A stretch of DNA of 30,569 nucleotides, taken from positions 1-30,569 of the forward strand of contig CAJTTO010000049.1 in the NCBI GenBank assembly GCA_910579275.1, given 5' to 3'. The notes below the pieces were generated by a model. That model saw only the letters and a list, made by a program, of their open reading frames with translations. It was not told the DNA's origin and made no database searches. Positions 14,977-23,554 of this stretch are shown here, in pieces (the first letter of the stretch is position 1; each line of letters starts with the position of its first letter). The position numbers were made by a program, and so were the translations under genes. This stretch comes from an uncultured Lachnospiraceae bacterium (GTDB lineage Bacteria; Bacillota; Clostridia; Lachnospirales; Lachnospiraceae).

Positions 14977-15990
14977 CTACTCATCCCGCAAAATGACTTT
15001 TTCTTTTATCTTCTCGTTTATTTTCTGTTCATTGAATGTCACGCACTGAAGAATTGAGTTTTTAATCTCGACTGCCTTTGAGCTTCCATGGGTCTTTACA
15101 ACAAGCCCGTTTAATCCCAGCAATGGCGCTCCCCCATGTTCCTCAAGGCTGAAACCTTTCAGGGTCGCTTTCAAAGCGGGTTTTACCAGAAGTGCACCTA
15201 TTTTGCTTCTGAGAGAGCTCATCATTCCTGTCTTTACTTTTTTAATCAGCGTAGCACCCACGCCCTCATACAATTTCAGGATGATATTCCCCGCAAATGC
15301 CTCGCAGACAATTACGTCCGCATATCCTGTAGGAATATCCCTTGCCTCGATACTTCCTATGAAATTTATCTCCGGACAGTTTTTCAAGAGCGGGAATGTC
15401 TCTTTCACAAGCGCATTTCCCTTTTCTTCTTCCGCACCGATATTCACAATTGCAACCTTCGGATTGGGAACCCCCATGACGCTTTCCATGTATACCGAAC
15501 CCATTTTTGCAAACTGTACCAGATGGGATGGTCTGGCATCCACGTTGGCTCCGCAGTCAATCAGAAGCGAACAGCCTGTCTCTGTCGGAATAAGCGGTGC
15601 GAGGGGGGGGCGCTCAATGCCTTTGATTCTGCCGACAATCAGCTGTCCTCCGACCAGCACTGCACCTGAGCTTCCCGCAGACACAAACGCATCACAGACA
15701 CCGTCCTTTACCAGATTGAGCGCAACCACAATCGAGGAATCTTTCTTCTTTCTGATTGCCATTACCGGCGGCTCGGCAGTCTCTATAATTTCCTCGGCAT
15801 TGACAATTTCAATCTGTTCCTTGTTGTATGTATACTGCACAAGCTCTTTTTTAATGACATCCTGCCTGCCTGTCAGATACACCTTAATCCTGCTGTTTTC
15901 TGTCACAGCCTCTATTGCACCCTTTACAATTTCTGCCGGCGCGTTGTCCCCGCCCATGGCATCCACTGCTACTTTGGTCATTTCTCCCAT
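14977..15990 (-). CDS. plsX: Phosphate acyltransferase PlsX
   Basis: A 337-residue cytosolic enzyme that turns acyl-ACP into acyl-phosphate for PlsY, the first step of phospholipid synthesis in Firmicutes. The opening (MGEMTKVAVDAMGGDNAPAE) holds the family's DAMGGDNAP motif; later segments include SAGSSGAVLVGG and EEHGGAPLLG near the end. GGAGG is 8 nt before the ATG at 15990, so I choose this start; an upstream TTG at 16011 would make a longer product without a ribosome site. Its own leader region separates it from rpmF. Confidence 0.95.
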   Translation of the reverse strand: MGEMTKVAVDAMGGDNAPAEIVKGAIEAVTENSRIKVYLTGRQDVIKKELVQYTYNKEQIEIVNAEEIIETAEPPVMAIRKKKDSSIVVALNLVKDGVCDAFVSAGSSGAVLVGGQLIVGRIKGIERPPLAPLIPTETGCSLLIDCGANVDARPSHLVQFAKMGSVYMESVMGVPNPKVAIVNIGAEEEKGNALVKETFPLLKNCPEINFIGSIEARDIPTGYADVIVCEAFAGNIILKLYEGVGATLIKKVKTGMMSSLRSKIGALLVKPALKATLKGFSLEEHGGAPLLGLNGLVVKTHGSSKAVEIKNSILQCVTFNEQKINEKIKEKVILRDE

Positions 15991-16011
15991 GTTCAAATCC
16001 TCCATTCGCAA

Positions 16012-16190
16012 TTACTTAGCAGCGTTATTACCTCGTCTATCAAAACGCGCAACTGCAATATTATCAACTCATTATATTTATCAGGATATTTGAAGAAACA
16101 GTTGCGGCTTAGACCGCCGAAGTAAAATATTTCCTAAATAATTACATATACTTATATAAATATACTAGACCTACCGTCAAAAATCAAGGG
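16012..16190 (-). promoter_or_regulatory. plsX upstream region with promoter and inverted repeat
   Basis: Just after the rpmF terminator, TTGACG and a TATAAG box 18 bp later form a candidate promoter on the minus strand. The following leader has GCGGTCTAAGCCGC, a small hairpin, and a distant pair GCAACTG ... CAGTTGC about 50 nt apart that could close a larger loop. A control by a fatty-acid regulator is likely for this operon, but I see no convincing FapR or FabT box. Confidence 0.4.
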
Positions 16191-16248
16191 AAAAAACAAG
16201 GTGCAAAATCTTATATGATTCCATAAGACTTTACACCTTGTTTTCTGA
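16186..16248 (-). terminator. Terminator of rpmF
   Basis: A long hairpin: AAAACAAGGTG pairs with CACCTTGTTTT as outer stem (16193-16203/16234-16244), with an inner TCTTAT/ATAAGA stem, then TT and CCC on the minus strand. Strong intrinsic terminator. Confidence 0.85.
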
Positions 16249-16263
16249 ATTAAAAATATCACA

Positions 16264-16443
16264 TTAATCAACTGCAATAATTTCCTTTTTGTTGTAAGAG
16301 CCACAAGACTTGCATACTCTGTGGGGCATCATTAATGCGCCGCACTTACTGCACTTTACCAATGTAGGAGCAGTCATCTTCCAGTTTGCTCTTCTCTTAT
16401 CTCTTCTTGCTTTAGAAGATTTATTTTTTGGACATATAGACAT
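16264..16443 (-). CDS. rpmF: 50S ribosomal protein L32
   Basis: A 59-residue ribosomal protein too short for many gene finders. It begins MSICPKNKSSKARRDKRRAN, the basic tail that enters rRNA, and has the zinc-binding CSKCGALMMPHRVCKSCG (31-48), so it is the four-cysteine zinc form. AGGAGG is 6-7 nt before the ATG at 16443, and the gene starts 2 bp after the yceD stop, so the two are coupled. A strong terminator follows. The yceD-rpmF-plsX order is conserved across bacteria. Confidence 0.95.
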   Translation of the reverse strand: MSICPKNKSSKARRDKRRANWKMTAPTLVKCSKCGALMMPHRVCKSCGSYNKKEIIAVD

Positions 16444-16445
16444 TG

Positions 16446-16973
16446 TTACACCTCCTTATTTGCATGAAATAAATCTTTTATTGCTGCCATTCTGGGATCT
16501 GGAACAAAATCATCGCATCCACATTCTCCATCATTCAGATTTTTACCGCAAATCCTGCAAATTCCTTTACAGTCATCCTTACATAAAATCTTCATTGGCC
16601 AATCCAATAATAATTCATTATTGACTAGTTCATCCACATTTAAGTGATATCCTTCCATAAATTCCAGTGAATCCATTTCATCTGTGTCATCACCGGCATA
16701 ATCCGGCGATACAACCTCATTATCAAAGGATAAATCAAATGTATAATCGACATCCTGCAGGCATCTGTCACATGCAAGCGCAAATGTAATATGTACATTT
16801 CCCTGCACCAGCGCTCTTGAATGTCCTATATTAGAAAGCCTCAGCACAACAGGGCTCTTTTCCCTTATCGAAAAAGTCCCAAACTGATTTGTAAAGGTAT
16901 CCGCATCATACGACACCGTCAGCTCCTGTACTTGTCCTTCATTTGTAAATACATCTGTCAAATTCACTAACAT
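16446..16973 (-). CDS. yceD: YceD/DUF177 family protein (23S rRNA accumulation)
   Basis: A 175-residue protein of the DUF177 family. In E. coli and in plants members are needed for 23S rRNA accumulation; the exact action is unknown. The middle has the LRLSNIG ... VHITFALACDRC region, and the C-terminus has a cysteine-rich tail (ILCKDDCKGICRICGKNL and ECGCDDF) that probably binds zinc, as usual in Firmicutes members. AGGAG precedes the ATG at 16973. It is the first gene of the operon from the promoter at 17001-17029. Confidence 0.9.
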   Translation of the reverse strand: MLVNLTDVFTNEGQVQELTVSYDADTFTNQFGTFSIREKSPVVLRLSNIGHSRALVQGNVHITFALACDRCLQDVDYTFDLSFDNEVVSPDYAGDDTDEMDSLEFMEGYHLNVDELVNNELLLDWPMKILCKDDCKGICRICGKNLNDGECGCDDFVPDPRMAAIKDLFHANKEV

Positions 16974-17000
16974 AGTAGACTCCTATTCACACATTCACTT

Positions 17001-17029
17001 ATTATACATAACCATCCAAAGTTTGTCAA
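17001..17029 (-). promoter_or_regulatory. Perfect consensus promoter of yceD-rpmF
   Basis: On the minus strand TTGACA (17029-17024), a 17-bp spacer and TATAAT (17006-17001) match the sigma-A consensus at all 12 positions. The start would be near 16994, about 20 nt before yceD. Confidence 0.9.
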
Positions 17030-17131
17030 CAGTATTTGTACGGTTTTTCTATGTTTTTTTGCCCATTCGTGATATTATAAAAATGTGCGGTTTATTTTCA
17101 ACAACAATTTATTTCAGAGAGGTGTTTTACC

Positions 17132-18379
17132 ATGAATGTTACTGCCGTAATCGCGGAATACAATCCTTTTCACAACGGCCACCTGTACCAGCTTCAGACA
17201 ATTCGCGAACAGGGAGCCGACTACATTGTCATTGTCATGAGCGGCGACTTTATGCAGCGCGGGATTCCTGCCATCGTCAACAAATACGAGCGCTGCAGGA
17301 TGGCGCTGTCAAACGGCGCGGATATTGTCTTCGAGCTCCCTGTCTACGCCGCACTCGGCAGCGCAGAATATTTTGCGCAGGGCGCAGTGTCCATGCTTGA
17401 CAAGCTGGGCGTTGTTGATTTTCTGCACTTCGGAAGTGAATCCGGTGATATTTCGCTCCTTACGGAGTGCGCAAAAATAACAGCCCATGAAACGGAGACG
17501 TACAAAGCGCTGCTCAACAGCTATCTCCGTCAGGGAATCTCCTTTCCCGCCGCGCGGGACAGGGCGCTGTCAGATATCTTTCCTGACAAGAATATCACGC
17601 ATATCATAAAAACTCCCAACAATATCCTAGGAATGGAATACATTAAGGCACTCATACAGCGAAACAGTTCCATAAAACCGGCAACGCTTGCACGAAAAGG
17701 CGAAGGATATTCCTCCGGCTCGCTTGTATCTGACAGTTATGTCTCTGCAAACGCTATTCGGGCTGCGCTCTCCGCAAATAAAGACAGCGCAGTCAAAAGC
17801 TACATGCCCCCATCCGTGTATGAAGCGCTTGGACAGGAACTTTTATACGCGAATGACTTTTCGGAATTGGTTTTATACAGAATGCTCCAGCTCGCTTCCT
17901 GCAAAGACAGTTTTGCAGTCTACTATGATATCGGCAGTCAGCTCTCGCACACGCTGTACAACAACCTGTATCATTACACTTCGTTCGACGGCTTCGCAAT
18001 GCAAAATAAAACCAAAAACCTTACGTTTTCACGTATCTGCCGTGGTCTTATGCACATTCTTCTTGATATGACGCAGGAAAATGCAAACTGCTTCCAGCAG
18101 AACGATTATACACAATATGCAAGGCTTCTTGGCTTTTCGAAACACGGACAGGAACTTTTAAAGTCCATCAAGGCAAACGCATCCATTCCCATTCTGACAA
18201 AACCTTCTGCCGCATCAAAACAGCTCTCCGGTGCCGCACTCATGTCGTTTCAGGCAGATATTAATGCCGCCATGATATACGAGAGTGTCAGAAGCCAGAA
18301 AATCCAACGCCTGTCAGGATATTCCGCAAAAGAAGCTGTCCGGAATGAGTTAACTGCCGAAATCATAAAACTTCCATAG
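17132..18379 (+). CDS. tmcAL: tRNA(Met) cytidine acetate ligase TmcAL
   Basis: A 415-residue enzyme (formerly YlbM) that uses acetate and ATP to make N4-acetylcytidine at the wobble base of elongator tRNA-Met. The nucleotidyltransferase opening is AVIAEYNPFHNGHLYQL, with the HxGH motif at H14-H17; further conserved stretches are VVMSGDFMQRG-like (here IVMSGDFMQRG) and IKTPNNILGMEYIKAL. Length is normal. GAGAGGTG is 8 nt before the ATG. It is divergent from yceD, a conserved pairing in Firmicutes, and ends in a bidirectional terminator. Confidence 0.93.
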   Translation: MNVTAVIAEYNPFHNGHLYQLQTIREQGADYIVIVMSGDFMQRGIPAIVNKYERCRMALSNGADIVFELPVYAALGSAEYFAQGAVSMLDKLGVVDFLHFGSESGDISLLTECAKITAHETETYKALLNSYLRQGISFPAARDRALSDIFPDKNITHIIKTPNNILGMEYIKALIQRNSSIKPATLARKGEGYSSGSLVSDSYVSANAIRAALSANKDSAVKSYMPPSVYEALGQELLYANDFSELVLYRMLQLASCKDSFAVYYDIGSQLSHTLYNNLYHYTSFDGFAMQNKTKNLTFSRICRGLMHILLDMTQENANCFQQNDYTQYARLLGFSKHGQELLKSIKANASIPILTKPSAASKQLSGAALMSFQADINAAMIYESVRSQKIQRLSGYSAKEAVRNELTAEIIKLP

Positions 18380-18401
18380 GAATAACCCTGTGGAAGTTTT
18401 T
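18367..18401. terminator. Bidirectional terminator
   Basis: AAAACTTCCATAGG and CCTGTGGAAGTTTT form a 12-bp stem with one wobble pair and T runs on both sides. It serves tmcAL (plus) and the DUF711 gene (minus), which converge here. Confidence 0.85.
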
Positions 18402-18411
18402 AAAAACCTGT

Positions 18412-19776
18412 CTAATTCTTAAAGCTGTGGATTGGTGCCGGTATTCTGCCGCCACGATTCACAAACGCATCACAGGAATACTTGTTTACAGGCATGATAG
18501 GTGCATGTCCGAGCAGACCGCCAAACTCCACACTGTCTCCTACCGTTTTTCCGATAACCGGAATTATGCGCACCGCCGTAGTCTTTTGGTTTATCATGCC
18601 GATGGCAAGCTCGTCTGCAATGATTCCGGCAATTGTTGTCGGCTTTGTGTCACCGGGAATCGCAATCATATCCAGTCCGACTGAGCAGACACAAGTCATC
18701 GCCTCAAGCTTTTCGAGCGTAAGTGCCCCTGCATTGACCGCATCTATCATTCCCTGATCTTCACTTACGGGAATAAATGCCCCGCTTAGTCCCCCCACAT
18801 AGGAGGATGCCATAACACCGCCCTTTTTCACCTGATCATTCAGCAGGGCAAGCGCTGCCGTTGTTCCCGGCGCCCCTGCATATTCAAGCCCGATTTCGCA
18901 TAAAATGTCAGCCACGCTGTCACCGATTGCCGGTGTCGGCGCCAATGACAAATCCACAATGCCAAATGGGATGCCAAGCCGCTTTGACGCCTCCTGTGCC
19001 ACAAGCTGTCCGACACGTGTTACCTTAAACGCAGTCTTCTTGATGGTTTCACAGAGAACCTCAAAATTTTTGCCGCGCACGCCTTCAAGCGCATTCTTCA
19101 CAACACCGGGGCCGCTGACACCGACATTGATGATGGCATCGGCTTCTGTCACGCCGTGAAACGCCCCTGCCATAAACGGGTTGTCGTCTGGCGCATTGCA
19201 GAACACCACAAGCTTGGAACAGCCAATGGAGTCATTGTCTTTGGTACGTTCCGCAGTCTCCTTGATGATATCTCCCATCAGCCTGACAGCATCCATGTCA
19301 ATACCTGTCTTGGTAGATCCAAGATTCACGGAGCTGCACACCAGTTCTGTCTCCGCAAGCGCCTGCGGAATCGAGCGGAGCAAAAGCTCATCTGCCTTTG
19401 TCATCCCCTTGGACACCAGTGCGGAATATCCGCCTAGAAAGTTCACGCCGACATCCTTTCTCGCCCTGTCAAGTGTCTTGGCAATCGTCACAAAATCCTC
19501 GGATGTCCTGCACGCAGAACCGCCCACCAAAGCAATCGGGGTAACTGAAATTCTTTTATTTACAATTGGAATTCCAAATTCTTTTTCAATCGCCTCGCCT
19601 GTGGCTACCAGATTCTTTGCCACAGCCGTAATCTTGTTATAAATTTTGTCGTTTAATCTGTCCAAATCCGCATCAATACAGTCAAGAAGACTAATGCCAA
19701 GCGTGATTGTCCTGACATCGAGATTCTCCTTTTCAATCATTTTGTTCGTCTCTAACACTTCATTTATGTTTATCAT
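18412..19776 (-). CDS. DUF711/UPF0210 family protein (PFL-like)
   Basis: A 454-residue protein of the UPF0210 family, distantly similar to pyruvate formate-lyase-fold proteins; its reaction is unknown. It starts MININEVLETNKM. Conserved glycine-rich segments include FLGGYSALV, INVGVSGPGVV, GGLSGAFIPVSED and the end FGGLLGHAPIMPVN. I prefer the ATG at 19776 because GGGGAGG lies 9 nt upstream; the ATG at 19794 would use that site as its own codons. The ACT-domain gene ends 23 bp upstream. The two families are a known conserved pair, so the ACT protein may sense a ligand for this enzyme. Confidence 0.9.
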   Translation of the reverse strand: MININEVLETNKMIEKENLDVRTITLGISLLDCIDADLDRLNDKIYNKITAVAKNLVATGEAIEKEFGIPIVNKRISVTPIALVGGSACRTSEDFVTIAKTLDRARKDVGVNFLGGYSALVSKGMTKADELLLRSIPQALAETELVCSSVNLGSTKTGIDMDAVRLMGDIIKETAERTKDNDSIGCSKLVVFCNAPDDNPFMAGAFHGVTEADAIINVGVSGPGVVKNALEGVRGKNFEVLCETIKKTAFKVTRVGQLVAQEASKRLGIPFGIVDLSLAPTPAIGDSVADILCEIGLEYAGAPGTTAALALLNDQVKKGGVMASSYVGGLSGAFIPVSEDQGMIDAVNAGALTLEKLEAMTCVCSVGLDMIAIPGDTKPTTIAGIIADELAIGMINQKTTAVRIIPVIGKTVGDSVEFGGLLGHAPIMPVNKYSCDAFVNRGGRIPAPIHSFKN

Positions 19777-19799
19777 ATCAAATGTCCTCCCCAATAATA

Positions 19800-20072
19800 T
19801 TACAGTCTATGCATACTGTTAAATATTTCCTCTCTTTGACATCTGATAATCACACCGATTTCCTCCCCAATCCCATCAAGGTCGTCTGATACTTCGCTGA
19901 CTGATTTGGCGGCAGAGCTCATATCTGCAATCATCATCATATTAAAATAGTCATCTACAATGGTCTGAGAAATGTCAAGAATGTTTATCTTGTTTTCGGC
20001 AAGATATGTACACACCCTCGCAATGATGCCTACGGTGTCTTTTCCTACTACAGTGATAATCGTTTTTTTCAT
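19800..20072 (-). CDS. ACT domain protein (UPF0237)
   Basis: A 90-residue single ACT domain: ITVVGKDTVGIIARVCTYLA, then the ILDISQTIVDDYFNMMMIAD strand pair. Small ACT proteins of the UPF0237 family bind amino acids or similar effectors; no ligand is known. GGAG is 8 nt before the ATG. It precedes the DUF711 gene by 23 bp, so they are probably one operon and one functional unit. Confidence 0.92.
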   Translation of the reverse strand: MKKTIITVVGKDTVGIIARVCTYLAENKINILDISQTIVDDYFNMMMIADMSSAAKSVSEVSDDLDGIGEEIGVIIRCQREEIFNSMHRL

Positions 20073-20189
20073 AATTTTTGCTCCTATCCTTCCTACTTAT
20101 ACTTTTTATTCAACATTTATTCGCGGCAATGCCATATCCGAATGTGCATCTGCAGATGTTTGTCGCAAATCATTTTTGAACAATTACTC

Positions 20190-20987
20190 CTAAATTTCAA
20201 CTAATTGCGATCGCTCACTCCGGTTCGCCACAAAAATAGGGAAATCATCCGGCTTATATGGATTGTCCGCCATGGAAATTTCCAGACGCACTGTCTCATA
20301 TGCCAGTTCCGCCATATTATTTTCCTTGCTTAAATGTCCCAGAAATACAGTTTTTAGGTCGTCGTGCAGCAGCCTGCTGAGCAGTCTTCCTGAATGTTCG
20401 TTTGAAAGATGTCCCTTTTTTCCGAGTATTCGCTGTTTCAATGCATACGGATACGGCCCTACCTGCAACATGTTGATGTCGTGGTTTGCTTCAAGCAAAA
20501 GAGCATCCATTCCACGAAGGCTTTCAACCGTGTATTCGTCATACATGCCAAGGTCTGTCGCCACTGCCATGCGCCTGCTTCCATACTGAAATCTGTACGC
20601 CACAGGCTGTGCCGCATCATGTGAAATCTTCATCGGGTTGACTGTGATATCTTTTAAGATAAACTTCTCGTCCGCTCGAACCGCGCGAAAAAGTGAGTCA
20701 TCTATCGCGCCAAGATTACTCACTTTCTTAATGGCTGTTATTGTTCCCTCCGTGGCATATATCGGTATCCCGAATTTTCTGCATAATACACCCAGACCAC
20801 CAATGTGGTCTGAGTGTTCATGTGTGATAAGTACTCCGTCAATATCTTTTCCTGTCAGTCCAAGCTGATTCAATCCCTCCACAGTTCTCTTGCAGCTTAT
20901 TCCCGCATCCACCAGAAGGTGTGTGGCGTCTGTACCGATATAGATACAGTTGCCACTGCTTCCGCTGGCTATACTACACATTCTCAT
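20190..20987 (-). CDS. MBL-fold metallo-hydrolase, WalJ/YycJ type
   Basis: A 265-residue metallo-beta-lactamase-fold protein starting MRMCSIASGSSGNCIYIGT. The metal site is THEHSDHIGG (HxHxDH), with ATDLGMY and GHLSKENN further on. This opening and layout are those of WalJ/YycJ proteins, which in other Firmicutes lie with the WalRK genes and affect wall and replication control; WalRK is not nearby here. AAAGGA is 9 nt before the ATG at 20987 and directly abuts the ATG at 20996, so I choose the inner start. It follows the FtsA-like gene by about 20 bp. Confidence 0.85.
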   Translation of the reverse strand: MRMCSIASGSSGNCIYIGTDATHLLVDAGISCKRTVEGLNQLGLTGKDIDGVLITHEHSDHIGGLGVLCRKFGIPIYATEGTITAIKKVSNLGAIDDSLFRAVRADEKFILKDITVNPMKISHDAAQPVAYRFQYGSRRMAVATDLGMYDEYTVESLRGMDALLLEANHDINMLQVGPYPYALKQRILGKKGHLSNEHSGRLLSRLLHDDLKTVFLGHLSKENNMAELAYETVRLEISMADNPYKPDDFPIFVANRSERSQLVEI

Positions 20988-21007
20988 TTTATTCATTCCT
21001 TTATTTT

Positions 21008-23551
21008 TTATTTCCAGTATACCTCAATCTTGTCCCCATTGTAAAGCTCTTGTGTGTACTGCGCGTCTTTTCCGTTGACAAGCGTTGCGATTCCTCTCCC
21101 CTGCATTTTGCTTGTGTCAAAATCGATGTAATCGAAAATATCCACAAACATATAACTTTCTTTGCCTTTCATGACAATCGGTTTCTGGTTCACAATGACA
21201 ATTATTTTTTTGCCTGTCTCCTCGGCTGTTTCCTGTTTTTTCTGGCTCGTCACATTTTCTTTTCTATTTTGAAATAAATGTGTCTTTTCCTGTCTGGACT
21301 CCTCATGGTTTTCCGTCTTTTTCTTCTCGTCTGCGATTGTCGTTTCCTGCGTATCCGCAGTCACCTCCTCCTTTTCTGGTTCTTCGTCCAGTATCGTCTC
21401 GGTTCTGACATCTGTCGCTGCCTGTTCATTTTCCTTGACTTCTTCCGTTTCCACCTTGGCTGTCTTTACCGTATCTTCCTCATCTTTTGCCGCTTCTGTT
21501 GATTCCTTTTCTTCGCTGACGTTTTCCGAAACCGTCTCGATTTCCTCTGTTTTTGTTTCTTCTACAGAAGATGCCTTTTCATCTGCCATAGCGGATTCGT
21601 CTGTCGTTTCCGCGGTCTTTATCTCCTCGGCAGTCGCTTCATTCGTTTTTTCAGGTTCCGCTTTTTCATTCTCTTTTAAGTTTTCTACAGATTCTGTCTG
21701 TTCCTTATCTGTTTCTTTAACATCCTTTTTTGAATCCTTATGGGCGTCTCTGCGCAGTTCTATGTGTGACTCTTTGTAAATTTCCTTCAGTTCATACTCT
21801 TTTCTGTTCCTTATCTCTATGGTGTCAGAAGTATGAATCTCCACATCGCTGTCTGCCTTTGTACCATTAATAATCAGTATCATATCCTCTGCCGAAAGTC
21901 CCATAAACTCAAGAAATCCGTCATTCGTGTAGAATGTTGATACTTCTATGTCATCACCATTCTGTATAGAGTACTCCTCTGTCACTGCTGTGCCATTTAC
22001 CTTTACGGGTTTTGGAAGCTGCATTTCATCGCCGTTTACAGTCACGGTTATTTTTCCGTTGTAATCCACAAGATCCGCAATCTTTTCCTGTGCCGGTGTT
22101 CCAAGCGTTGCTTCCTCAAGTGTAATCACATCATTGGACTTAATATTATGGCTGAGGTTTACCTCTTCACCATTTACATATACGTGGGCGCTCTCACCAT
22201 ACTCACCCTTTGTCACACGGTTTTTACCGTTAACCGTATAGCGGAGCTCCTCACCACGCCTCGGGAAAAGCCCGTCGCGGGTAAAGTCAGCCTGCATCGC
22301 CGCATCGGTAACCGTGAGCTTATTATTATCATACAATTTAATTCTGTTTCCATTAAACGTGATGTATATGAAATTGTTGTACTGCTCATAGTATGTAAGG
22401 CAGATTCCAATCGGCGTGATAATCGTGGAATCCTTGAGTGCCCCCTCCGGAAAGTCAACATCCTTCATGATTTCCTCGCCGCGCAGCGCCACACGCTTTG
22501 GTTCAAGCCCAAGTTCAGCTGCGACCAGCTCGTCAAATCCCTTGATTTTCCCACCCCCGCCTACAATAAATACTGCGCTCGGTGATGTGCCGCCGTTCAA
22601 CTCTTTGATTGCATTCGCCGCAAGCTTTGACATTCTTTCAATTTCAGGCTGGCATATTGCTATCACTTCTTTTGCCGAGATTGTCTGCTGCATTCCCATA
22701 ATATCCTCGTATTCAATCTCGTCCTGCTGCGTAGCCGCAGTCTTAATCATCTCTGCCGTGGAAAAATCAATCAGGCAGGTCTTTGCCAAAAGCTCTGTAA
22801 GCGTATCTCCGGCACACGGAATCATGCCAAAAGCAATTACACTTCCGTCATCCGTAATTGAAATATCCGATGTTCCCGCACCGACATCAATCATCGCAAT
22901 GTTCAGCAGCCTGAATTTTTCAGGAATAGCAACCCTGATTGCCGCAATCGGCTCCAGTGTGAGATTTGCCACCCTTAGTCCGGCAAGTTCAACTGCACTG
23001 TAAAGACCGTCAACTGCATCGTCCGGCAAAAATGTTGCAATCATATCGGCACCCAAGTTTTTCGCCTTGTGGTGTTCCGGCTGCCCCATCCACATACCGT
23101 TCAGATAATATTTTACCACGGAATATCCGACGCAGTAAAAGTGCAGATTGGTGTCATTTTTCTCCTGAAAATCAGAAAACGCCTGCTCAATCCCAAGCGA
23201 AATCAGATTACTCATATCTTCTTTCGTAACATTGCGTTCCTTGTCAAGATCCATATCCACATGGACATTCATGGTTTTTAACACACGTCCGGCAGCAGCA
23301 ATACATACTTCGTCCATTTTGACGCCGACCTTCGCCTGCAAAGCCTGTGCAATATCCGCAATTATAGCGGAAACCCTGTTTATGTCATGTATCTGTCCGT
23401 CAAGCATCGCCCGCGTCTCATGCTGGCGAATCTCCTGCGCCACGACAACAAAACGCTCTCCCTGTCTGTAGCCCACAGTACCTACAATACTTCTCGTTCC
23501 GATATCAAGTCCAAATACAAGTTCCTCTCCGTTCACTTTCATCTCGTTCAT
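21008..23551 (-). CDS. FtsA-like ATPase with beta-grasp-like repeats
   Basis: An 847-residue protein about twice the length of FtsA. Residues 1-391 are an actin-like ATPase of the FtsA/PilM group: LVFGLDIGTRSIVG (phosphate 1), MIDVGAGTSDISI (phosphate 2) and FIVGGGGKIKG (adenosine site). Residues about 392-595 hold repeated short units with a Val-Asn-Gly turn followed by a GD.I.. strand (for example TVTVNGDEM ... QNGDDIEV), reminiscent of ubiquitin-like beta-grasp or S4-like folds. Residues 596-780 are a Glu/Lys/Thr-rich linker, and 781-847 a final unit (KKIIVIVNQKPIV ... NGDKIEVYWK). It is not the canonical ftsA beside ftsZ. A role in envelope or division scaffolding is inference. Confidence 0.8.
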   Translation of the reverse strand: MNEMKVNGEELVFGLDIGTRSIVGTVGYRQGERFVVVAQEIRQHETRAMLDGQIHDINRVSAIIADIAQALQAKVGVKMDEVCIAAAGRVLKTMNVHVDMDLDKERNVTKEDMSNLISLGIEQAFSDFQEKNDTNLHFYCVGYSVVKYYLNGMWMGQPEHHKAKNLGADMIATFLPDDAVDGLYSAVELAGLRVANLTLEPIAAIRVAIPEKFRLLNIAMIDVGAGTSDISITDDGSVIAFGMIPCAGDTLTELLAKTCLIDFSTAEMIKTAATQQDEIEYEDIMGMQQTISAKEVIAICQPEIERMSKLAANAIKELNGGTSPSAVFIVGGGGKIKGFDELVAAELGLEPKRVALRGEEIMKDVDFPEGALKDSTIITPIGICLTYYEQYNNFIYITFNGNRIKLYDNNKLTVTDAAMQADFTRDGLFPRRGEELRYTVNGKNRVTKGEYGESAHVYVNGEEVNLSHNIKSNDVITLEEATLGTPAQEKIADLVDYNGKITVTVNGDEMQLPKPVKVNGTAVTEEYSIQNGDDIEVSTFYTNDGFLEFMGLSAEDMILIINGTKADSDVEIHTSDTIEIRNRKEYELKEIYKESHIELRRDAHKDSKKDVKETDKEQTESVENLKENEKAEPEKTNEATAEEIKTAETTDESAMADEKASSVEETKTEEIETVSENVSEEKESTEAAKDEEDTVKTAKVETEEVKENEQAATDVRTETILDEEPEKEEVTADTQETTIADEKKKTENHEESRQEKTHLFQNRKENVTSQKKQETAEETGKKIIVIVNQKPIVMKGKESYMFVDIFDYIDFDTSKMQGRGIATLVNGKDAQYTQELYNGDKIEVYWK

Positions 23552-23554
23552 TCT

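Noticed and set aside
15203..16093. 296-residue plus-strand frame over plsX
   Set aside because: It is a shadow of plsX on the opposite strand; low-complexity Ser/Thr/Pro content and no ribosome site.
16120..16190. FapR operator upstream of plsX
   Set aside because: A TAGGTCTA-like short palindrome is present but does not match the known FapR consensus well enough to claim.
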